Positions 1-4,956 of a stretch of 5,546 nt of DNA are shown here, piece by piece. Position 1 is the stretch's first letter. Every line of letters begins with the position of its first letter. The DNA comes from Fontibacterium sp038145245 (GTDB lineage: Bacteria; Pseudomonadota; Alphaproteobacteria; Pelagibacterales; Pelagibacteraceae). The notes under the pieces were generated by a model. It was not told where the DNA came from. It worked only from the letters and a program-made list of their open reading frames with translations, and made no database searches. Location: assembly GCA_038145245.1 (NCBI GenBank), contig JAYQPI010000043.1:1-5546 (forward strand). Direction: 5' to 3'. A program made the translations under genes and the position numbers.

Positions 1-594
1 AGACGTAGACCTTACCAAGTGATTTTATTTGATGAAGTTGAAAAAGCTCATCCAGATGTATTTAATATTTTTCTTCAGATTTTAGATGATGGAAGATTAA
101 CGGATGGTCAAGGTAGAGTTGTAGATTTTAAAAATACCATCATTATTTTAACATCCAATCTTGGCTCAGAATTCATTCAAGCTAATAAAAGCGAGAAATT
201 AGATGAAAGAACGAAGGAAAAAGTATTGGAAGTTGTTAAAAAATCTTTCAGACCAGAGTTTGTAAATAGATTAGATGATATTATTGTCTTTGATAGACTT
301 CAAAAAGAAGAGATTAAAGAGATTGTTAAGATACAAGTAAATAACTTGAAGAATATATTAAAAGATAAAAACTTAACATTTTCAATTACTGACAAGGCCT
401 TAGAGTGGTTAGTAGATAAAGGTTTTGATCAAGAGTATGGTGCTCGACCTTTAAAAAGAGCAATTCAAAAATATATTCAAAATCCAATTGCGAATTTAAT
501 CTTAGATATGAAAGATAAAAAATTGGATGCAATTAAAATTGATGTCGATGGCGATCAGTTAGTTCTTAATAATAAAGTATTCGCTATTAATTAA
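1..594 (+). CDS. clpB: ClpB protein disaggregase (Hsp100), C-terminal part; 5' end outside the window
   Basis: This is the end of the second AAA+ ATPase domain and the C-terminal D2-small domain of ClpB, the cytoplasmic hexamer that pulls polypeptides out of aggregates together with DnaK/DnaJ/GrpE. The frame is open from base 1; a GTG at 19 is only an internal valine. Of 197 visible residues, the Walker B segment VILFDE is at 7-12, followed by EKAHPDVFN and the conserved DDGRLTDGQGR stretch. The sensor 1 Asn is about residue 53 (TSNLGS), the arginine finger lies in FVNR (about 90), and the sensor 2 motif GARPLKRAIQ starts near 147. No IGL/IGF-type ClpP-docking loop follows sensor 1, which favours ClpB over ClpA or ClpC. 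The family is about 860 residues, so roughly 660 are missing upstream. The gene ends in TAA at 592-594, overlapping the stop of the convergent gene. Nothing looks broken. Confidence 0.97.
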   Translation, partial: RRRPYQVILFDEVEKAHPDVFNIFLQILDDGRLTDGQGRVVDFKNTIIILTSNLGSEFIQANKSEKLDERTKEKVLEVVKKSFRPEFVNRLDDIIVFDRLQKEEIKEIVKIQVNNLKNILKDKNLTFSITDKALEWLVDKGFDQEYGARPLKRAIQKYIQNPIANLILDMKDKKLDAIKIDVDGDQLVLNNKVFAIN

Positions 595-1703
595 AAATCT
601 ACACCCACTGTAAAAGAAACATATTTATCAGCAGTTTTCTGCTCCTTAAATTCTTTTGACTGAATATATTGCGTAAGGGTTAATTTTAAATTTTTATTTC
701 CAGGAATTGGAATTAAAGAGTTTATCCCAACCGCAACTAATCCCACAAAAGGTTCTCTATGGACGTGGTGATTGTTTGCAAAAATATTACCATCTAAAGA
801 AAAATCGTAAGCAACGCCTTTTAATTCAGCGAGCGCAAATAAATGTGCACCTAAGGGAATAGGTAACATCAATTCTCCTTTATCAGTACAAGTTTCAGAG
901 CTTCCTGATGAAGGAGCTGTATTATCGCAACCAGGATAAGAAGGGGTGCTACCAAAATCATTGGGAATATTTAAACCATATCTTCCCTCCAGACCGATAT
1001 TTAAAGAAGTTTGAATATTTCCAACTTTAATTCCGTAAAATCTTATCAGGTCTTTTGAAATGCCAGGAGTATAAGAATTTTGCTGTAAATCAGATTTAAT
1101 TTTTTTCTCAATCAACAACATTGCTGCAGGTTCATTACTTAATTGATTATCCCATCCAGCAGCTCGATAAACATTAAATCTGTCATGGACAAAATTTTGA
1201 CTTTGTCTTGCAAAAGAAGCAGGACCAATAATGCCAAGTGTTAATTCTTTAGTGTCCAAGACTTGTGTGTGATCAGATTGATTCTTATGTCTTTCATTAA
1301 TGCCAACCGCTAAAGATAAGATACCAGCGTAAGGTCTGTCATTTTTAATGATAGTTGGTGTTTTATCATCCACTGGGGTGTACATTAACTGAGAGCCGCT
1401 AAAATAAATATTTTTAGAAAAACCTTCTTTTTTTTTTAATAAATCAGTATCAATAAAGGAAAGCAGATTGCCGTGTAGACGTGTAATAAGAGGCAAACAT
1501 TCATTTTTTACATCCGTTTTAAAATCATGTGTGACGCCTGATAAAATTACACCACTAGTGTAATTAGAATCTTCGTTATTAAAGTAGTCATTTTCTATTC
1601 TAAAATTGTAACTTCTAAAGTCTATCTGTTCGTTTTGATTGCAGTTTGCAAATGATGGAGTTGCAAAAAAAATGAAAAAGAAAAAAAGTACAGGATGTCG
1701 CAT
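591..1703 (-). CDS. lpxR: LpxR-family outer-membrane lipid A 3'-O-deacylase (DUF2219), 370 aa
   Basis: LpxR is a calcium-dependent outer-membrane beta-barrel that removes the 3'-linked acyloxyacyl chain of lipid A. Residues 1-19 form a clear Sec signal peptide: MRHP, a run of Phe/Leu/Ile, then PSFA with probable cleavage before Asn20. Family landmarks occur in order: END at 37-39, YTSG at 48-51, NDRPYAG at 121-127, LGIIGP at 156-161, QNFVH at 169-173 and GWDNQL at 183-188. Compared from memory with Salmonella LpxR, Asn38, Asp39, Thr49 and His173 match its active-site Asn9, Asp10, Thr34 and His122. A SLDGN stretch (302-306) and alternating strands continue to a terminal Phe (VGVDF), the usual signal for BAM-dependent assembly. 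Cys259 and Cys272 flank a Ser-rich loop and could form a disulfide. The start is the ATG at 1703-1701; the signal peptide begins right there and no ribosome site precedes it. The family call is firm; activity on lipid A is inferred. Confidence 0.9.
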   Translation of the reverse strand: MRHPVLFFFFIFFATPSFANCNQNEQIDFRSYNFRIENDYFNNEDSNYTSGVILSGVTHDFKTDVKNECLPLITRLHGNLLSFIDTDLLKKKEGFSKNIYFSGSQLMYTPVDDKTPTIIKNDRPYAGILSLAVGINERHKNQSDHTQVLDTKELTLGIIGPASFARQSQNFVHDRFNVYRAAGWDNQLSNEPAAMLLIEKKIKSDLQQNSYTPGISKDLIRFYGIKVGNIQTSLNIGLEGRYGLNIPNDFGSTPSYPGCDNTAPSSGSSETCTDKGELMLPIPLGAHLFALAELKGVAYDFSLDGNIFANNHHVHREPFVGLVAVGINSLIPIPGNKNLKLTLTQYIQSKEFKEQKTADKYVSFTVGVDF

Positions 1704-1709
1704 TAAAAA

Positions 1710-1738
1710 TTAATACACTTTTCACAATTAAGACACAA
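1710..1738 (-). promoter_or_regulatory. Possible sigma70-type promoter for the lpxR-family gene
   Basis: Read on the minus strand, TTGTGT (1738-1733) and TATTAA (1715-1710) are separated by 17 bases, the preferred spacing for -35 and -10 boxes. Transcription would begin about at the ATG at 1703, giving a leaderless or nearly leaderless mRNA, which fits the absence of a Shine-Dalgarno sequence. In such AT-rich DNA matches like this arise easily by chance, so this is tentative. Confidence 0.3.
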
Positions 1739-1771
1739 ATAGTTCAAGAATTTATTACATTTGCTCTCTAT

Positions 1772-1960
1772 ATGAACTGCATGAAAATAAAAAAACAAAC
1801 AATAAAACTAGTAAACGGAAATCAAAGTTTTCCAACAGTGGCTATATCTGAACGAACAGTAGAAGAAGTAGCAACGATCGTAGGTGTAGTAGCTTTTGTT
1901 GCCGCAGTATTAAGTCTGCCGATTGCAATATTTGTAATGACTTACGGACTTATTCGTTAA
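1772..1960 (+). CDS. Hypothetical small membrane protein, 62 aa, one transmembrane segment
   Basis: I do not recognise this protein. A basic, polar N-terminal half (Lys at 5, 7, 8 and 12; an SERTVEE stretch at 26-32) is followed by one long hydrophobic segment from about Val33 to Leu60, rich in Val, Ala and Ile with a Pro at 50, and a terminal Arg62. It looks like a single-pass inner-membrane protein rather than a secreted one, because no cleavage site follows the segment. Two starts are possible: ATG at 1772 or ATG at 1781 (beginning MKIKKQT). Neither has a ribosome site. A TATA-like TCTATA at 1767-1772 would favour the second start on a leaderless transcript. The coding stretch is less AT-rich than the spacers on both sides, which supports a real gene. 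It is divergent from lpxR and 162 bases upstream of the CBS gene. It does not resemble the two-helix DUF4212 protein that often precedes symporter/DUF294 clusters. Confidence 0.55.
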   Translation: MNCMKIKKQTIKLVNGNQSFPTVAISERTVEEVATIVGVVAFVAAVLSLPIAIFVMTYGLIR

Positions 1961-1975
1961 TAGTTTAATAAAAAA

Positions 1976-2058
1976 AGATAGATTAGACTTTCTTAAATAT
2001 AAAAAGGCTTAAAAATTAAGCTTTAGAAAGAGTAATTGCGGCAAAGTTTAATCTGTTT
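1976..2058 (+). other. Candidate structured RNA in the spacer (long stem enclosing a hairpin)
   Basis: Bases 1976-1991 can pair with 2043-2058 over 16 consecutive pairs, three of them G-U (1977:2057, 1979:2055, 1986:2048). Inside it, AAGGCTTAA at 2004-2012 pairs with TTAAGCTTT at 2016-2024 across an AAA loop: nine pairs, one G-U. A competing helix, 1988-1993 with 2025-2030, could replace the inner part of the long stem. Every non-Watson-Crick pair is G-U on the plus-strand RNA and would be an A-C mismatch on the other strand, so a plus-strand transcript is implied. It starts 16 bases after the stop of the 62-residue gene, so it may be that gene's 3' UTR. A U6 run lies eight bases past the structure (2067-2072) and a U8 at 2083-2090, so it is not a textbook intrinsic terminator. 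It matches no riboswitch I recognise. Confidence 0.4.
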
Positions 2059-2106
2059 GAGTTCAATTTTTTGAGTAAGTTATTTTTTTTAATAATAAAA
2101 ATCATT

Positions 2107-2112
2107 TATACT
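2107..2112 (+). promoter_or_regulatory. Possible -10 element for the CBS-DUF294/exonuclease operon
   Basis: TATACT differs from the TATAAT consensus at one base and sits 10 bases before the ATG at 2123. Initiation would fall around 2119-2120, leaving a leader of only a few bases. The position where a -35 box should be is an uninterrupted T run (2083-2090), not TTGACA. No Shine-Dalgarno sequence is present before the ATG, consistent with a very short or absent leader. It has not been distinguished from chance in this AT-rich spacer. Confidence 0.35.
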
Positions 2113-2122
2113 CCAACGCAAA

Positions 2123-3589
2123 ATGACTAATCGATCTAATAGCGTTGAATTGTTCATCAAAAAAATTTCTGACTATATGTCAGAAGACTATCTTTATGTT
2201 GATATCAATACCCCTATAGGGGATGCTATAAAAGATTTACAAAAACAAAAAAAATCAGTCATTTTAGTTAAGCAGCAAAACAAACTTTCTGGAATCATTA
2301 CAGAACAAGACATTGTAAGAAAAGTCACATTCATTTCAGATCAGAATAAAAAAGTTTCAGAAATTATGACGTCCCCTGTAATTTTTGTTTATCAAGACGA
2401 TCTTTTATTTCATGCGGTGGGTAAAATGAGGAAGAATAATCTTCGACATTTACCAGTCGTAGATTTGAATTCCAAAGTAGTTGGAATTATTTATGTTAAT
2501 AAAGCTCTCTATGCTGAACTTGGAGTAGTTACAGAGCAAATTGATCAGATGACATTTGATGAATACGATTCATCAGCGTTAATTAAAATCAAGCAAGAGC
2601 AAATAAAAATTGCAGAAAGATTGTTAGATGAAAATACTTCTGCATTAGATATTACTTATTTATTAAGTTTCTTAAATAACGTCATCTTTAGACGTTCTAT
2701 ACGAATTGCAGAACGCAGAGTGAATTCAAAAAATATAATAAAGCATATTCCAGATTACACTGTTTTAGTAATGGGCTCAGGGGGAAGAATGGAAAGTTTT
2801 TTATATCCAGATCAAGATAATGGAATTATCTATGAATCCACTGATAAAGAAGACCCAAAAAAAGTTGATTTATATTTTGAAGAACTTGCGAAAGATTTTA
2901 CAAAATCTTTAGATGATGCAGGAATTCCTTTTTGCAAAGGTAATTTGATGGCAACTAATCCGATGTGGAGAAAAAGTTTGCCAGAATGGAAAAATCAAAT
3001 TCAAAATTGGGTAGAAACATTAAGTGAGCAGAATCTAATTTACGTAGATATGCTTTACGATTTTAGATCTGTTTATGGAAATACGGAACTTGCAAATGAA
3101 CTTCGAACATTTATTTTTGATAAGTTAATCGATAAAAAAGTTTTAAAATATTTATTTAAAAATGAAGAAAATAGACAAGCTGGTTTAACTTTTTTTGGTA
3201 ATTTTGTCTTAGAGAAAAAAGACCCTGAAAATAGAGGATTATTGAATTTAAAAGGTGCTGGAACTTTACCACTAGTTGAGGCTGTAAGAATTTATTCAAT
3301 CAAAAATCGAATTAATAGATCCAATACACTTGCACGAATTGAAGAATTAAATGCGCGAAAGGTTTTCGATGATCATGAAAAAGATTTTATAATTAGTGCT
3401 CACCGTTTTTTAACTTATCTATTACTTAAAAATCAAATTGCTTCTGTAAAAATGGGCAAACCTATCAAAAATTTTATTAACCCAAAATTATTACTAGATA
3501 GAGAAAAAGGACTATTAAAAATTTATTTAAGAAAGATTAATGAATTTAAAACAAGAGCAAAGGCGGATATCAGTGAAGAATATTTTTAA
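2123..3589 (+). CDS. CBS-domain protein with DUF294 putative nucleotidyltransferase domains, 488 aa
   Basis: This is a soluble putative signalling protein. Two CBS repeats span about residues 17-72 (DYMSEDYLYVDINTPIGDAI; GIITEQDIVRKV) and 78-135 (VSEIMTSPVIFV; LRHLPVVD; GIIYVNKAL) and would form an adenine-nucleotide-binding pair. A helical linker leads to the GlnD-like nucleotidyltransferase domain (DUF294). Its fingerprint, GSGGRMESFLYPDQDN at 218-233, keeps the Gly-Ser pair and acidic residues Asp230 and Asp232 expected to hold metal. CKGNLMATNPMW (271-282) and DFRSVYGN (313-320) are further family marks. The C-terminal DUF294_C domain runs from about 335 to 480 and includes KGAGTLPLVEAVRIYS and the following NTLARIEEL. 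Length is complete for the three-part CBS-DUF294-DUF294_C form, which lacks the N-terminal cyclic-nucleotide-binding domain some relatives carry. The nucleotidyl acceptor is unknown. Its 3' end overlaps the exonuclease gene, indicating co-translation. Confidence 0.92.
   Translation: MTNRSNSVELFIKKISDYMSEDYLYVDINTPIGDAIKDLQKQKKSVILVKQQNKLSGIITEQDIVRKVTFISDQNKKVSEIMTSPVIFVYQDDLLFHAVGKMRKNNLRHLPVVDLNSKVVGIIYVNKALYAELGVVTEQIDQMTFDEYDSSALIKIKQEQIKIAERLLDENTSALDITYLLSFLNNVIFRRSIRIAERRVNSKNIIKHIPDYTVLVMGSGGRMESFLYPDQDNGIIYESTDKEDPKKVDLYFEELAKDFTKSLDDAGIPFCKGNLMATNPMWRKSLPEWKNQIQNWVETLSEQNLIYVDMLYDFRSVYGNTELANELRTFIFDKLIDKKVLKYLFKNEENRQAGLTFFGNFVLEKKDPENRGLLNLKGAGTLPLVEAVRIYSIKNRINRSNTLARIEELNARKVFDDHEKDFIISAHRFLTYLLLKNQIASVKMGKPIKNFINPKLLLDREKGLLKIYLRKINEFKTRAKADISEEYF
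3560..3566 (+). promoter_or_regulatory. Ribosome binding site that decides the exonuclease start
   Basis: AAGGCGG lies inside the 3' end of the CBS gene. Its AGG core ends nine bases before a GTG at 3573. It is the only clear Shine-Dalgarno-like sequence before any complete gene here, and it serves the one gene that is internal to an operon. The in-frame ATG at 3540 is preceded only by a weak purine run (AAGAAAG) and would need a 50-base overlap with the upstream gene. Confidence 0.5.
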
Positions 3590-4268
3590 TAGAATAAGAT
3601 CTTTTTTGCAAAGAAGAAATGAACTGCGTGGGCTTTCAATTGATAATGCGATTTTTACAATTTTAGACACTGAAACTACAGGCCTTAGCGTCAATGAAGG
3701 TCATAAAATTATATCGATTGGCGCTGTCAAAGTAAAAAATAATTCAATTATTGAAAATGAGATTTTAGATGAATTTGTAAACCCAGAACGAGATATTCCT
3801 TTTGCTTCAAGAAATATTCATTATATCACTGAGGATAAAGTTAAAGATAAACCAAATATTTATCAATTAGAAAAAAAAATAAATGATTTTATAGATCATA
3901 CTATTTTAGTGGGTCATAATATTGATTTTGATATTGGTTTTATAAAAAAAAATGCTGCAAAAACTTCACTTGCAGCCACAGCAAAAAAGATAACGAGTAT
4001 TGATACAATTTTACTTGCTACAGGATTGTATCCAAATCTTGAAAATTATGAATTATCTTTTCTTTGCGATCATTTTAGAATTAAAACATTTGATCAAATT
4101 CGACACTCTGCTTTAGGGGATGCTATTATTACTGCAAGATTATTTTTATTCTTAATTGATACTGCAAAAAATAGAAATAATGTTCAAAGTATTGGTGGCT
4201 TAATAAATATTTGTAAACAAGGAAGACAAATTCATAGTTTACTAAAAAATCTTGATAAAATTCATTAA
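3573..4268 (+). CDS. 3'-5' exonuclease, DEDDh family (DNA polymerase III epsilon-like), 231 aa
   Basis: The protein removes nucleotides from 3' ends using two metal ions. Numbered from the GTG start, ExoI is DTETTG with Asp32 and Glu34, ExoII is VGHNIDFDIGF with Asp120, and ExoIII is HSALGD with His178 and Asp183, so the full DEDDh catalytic set is intact. Further family marks are FVNPERDIP, IHYIT and SIDTILLATGLYPNL. A basic stretch, KNIFNRIRSFLQRRNELRG, precedes the domain. At 231 residues it resembles the short stand-alone exonucleases rather than the proofreading subunit dnaQ, which carries a polymerase-binding tail, so no symbol is given. The start chosen is GTG at 3573, with AAGGCGG upstream and a 17-base overlap with the CBS gene; an in-frame ATG at 3540 would add 11 residues (242 aa). 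The pairing with a CBS-DUF294 gene recurs in many proteobacteria, but the shared role is unclear. The stop is 10 bases from the convergent FrnE-like gene. Confidence 0.9.
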   Translation: MKNIFNRIRSFLQRRNELRGLSIDNAIFTILDTETTGLSVNEGHKIISIGAVKVKNNSIIENEILDEFVNPERDIPFASRNIHYITEDKVKDKPNIYQLEKKINDFIDHTILVGHNIDFDIGFIKKNAAKTSLAATAKKITSIDTILLATGLYPNLENYELSFLCDHFRIKTFDQIRHSALGDAIITARLFLFLIDTAKNRNNVQSIGGLINICKQGRQIHSLLKNLDKIH

Positions 4269-4278
4269 TATTAGATTT

Positions 4279-4905
4279 TTAAAATTTAATTATTTTTTTA
4301 ATTTTATTTATTATTAGTTCTGTACTCTCGGCACCCTGAATAATGATCTGGTCATTAAATGCTATTACAGGAACACCTGAAATTCCTCTATGATGCGCAA
4401 ACTGATTTTTTTTTAGAATATCATCAATATTCTTTTTATCTTTGAAAGCTTCTTTAATTATTTGTTTATTTAAATTATTTTTAATGCCAATCGTCATTAA
4501 ATTTTCTGAATCTCCAATGTCATCACCATTAATAAAATAATTTTTAAAAATATTTTCAACAATTAATCTTTGTGTATTCGAGTCGTCAGAAAGATTGATT
4601 AATATGTGAGAAAGAATTGTATTAGGAGTAATTTTTATTTGATCTAATTTAAAGTCCAAACCCTCTAGAGCAGCTTGTTCAGTCATGTGATCATACATCG
4701 GTTGGGCATTATTTTTGCCGCCAAATTTTTTCTCTAAATAATCGGACCTTTTCATGCCGGATAAAGGCATATCAGGATTTAGTAAGAAAGGAGCATAATG
4801 AACTTCAAATTTTTTATCTTTAAATTCTGATAGGGCTTTAAATAATCTATTGTGACCAATGTAGCACCAGCCACAAATTGTATCTAAGTAGATCGTAATT
4901 TTCAT
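4279..4905 (-). CDS. DsbA-family thiol-disulfide oxidoreductase, FrnE-like, 208 aa
   Basis: This is a thioredoxin-fold protein with an inserted helical domain, related to FrnE and to 2-hydroxychromene-2-carboxylate isomerase. The redox motif CGWC is at 11-14 in the context DTICGWCYIGHNRL, right after the first strand. The fold's cis-proline is Pro179 in GISGVPVIAF, and the FrnE-type marks LNPDMP (42-47), PNTILSH (94-100) and QGAES (190-194) are present. There is no signal peptide, so it acts in the cytoplasm, unlike classical periplasmic DsbA. FrnE proteins usually carry CPWC; Gly in place of Pro between the cysteines should shift the redox potential, but in which direction cannot be read from sequence. 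Two cysteines argue against a pure isomerase, which usually lacks the second. The ATG at 4905-4903 is used without a ribosome site. It is divergent from selO and shares its 51-base upstream region. The substrate is unknown. Confidence 0.9.
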   Translation of the reverse strand: MKITIYLDTICGWCYIGHNRLFKALSEFKDKKFEVHYAPFLLNPDMPLSGMKRSDYLEKKFGGKNNAQPMYDHMTEQAALEGLDFKLDQIKITPNTILSHILINLSDDSNTQRLIVENIFKNYFINGDDIGDSENLMTIGIKNNLNKQIIKEAFKDKKNIDDILKKNQFAHHRGISGVPVIAFNDQIIIQGAESTELIINKIKKIIKF

Positions 4906-4913
4906 GTTATGAA

Positions 4914-4926
4914 TTTATAATATAAA
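4914..4926. promoter_or_regulatory. Symmetric -10 element between the FrnE-like gene and selO
   Basis: TTTATA and TATAAA flank a single A, an exact inverted repeat of 6+1+6 bases. On the plus strand it contains a perfect TATAAT (4916-4921), which would start selO transcription near 4928 and leave a leader of about 29 bases. On the minus strand it contains TATATT (4924-4919) and TATAAA (4919-4914), which would start the FrnE-like gene a few bases before its ATG or at it. Neither direction has a convincing -35 box. RNA polymerase could initiate from it both ways; a dimeric regulator binding the same repeat is the alternative. Confidence 0.45.
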
Positions 4927-4956
4927 AATTAACAAACCAGACACATTAAATATTAG

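Noticed and set aside
19..21. GTG at 19 as the start of a short independent protein
   Set aside because: The frame is open to base 1 and encodes RRRPYQ, matching the conserved ClpB sequence before Walker B, so this codon is internal.
1704..1771. An operator or regulator-binding palindrome between lpxR and the small gene
   Set aside because: No inverted or direct repeat beyond chance AT matches was found; only the tentative promoter boxes are reported.
1772..1960. The 62-residue protein as a DUF4212-type symporter partner of the DUF294 operon
   Set aside because: DUF4212 proteins have two membrane helices and a different aromatic-rich sequence; this protein has one helix and no visible similarity.
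2004..2024. The inner hairpin as an intrinsic terminator for a minus-strand transcript (it is followed by a T-rich stretch on that strand)
   Set aside because: No minus-strand gene lies upstream of it within the window: 2123-4268 is all plus-strand coding, and the G-U pair would become a mismatch on the minus strand.
3540..3572. ATG at 3540 as the exonuclease start
   Set aside because: It would overlap the CBS gene by 50 bases and has only a weak ribosome site, whereas GTG at 3573 has AAGGCGG at good spacing. It cannot be fully excluded, and the choice changes only 11 residues.
4280..4306. A/T-only inverted repeat (TAAAATT with AATTTTA) near the convergent exonuclease and FrnE-like ends, as a terminator
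   Set aside because: The stem has only seven A-T pairs with a 13-base loop and lies mainly in the coding end of the FrnE-like gene; such repeats are expected by chance here.
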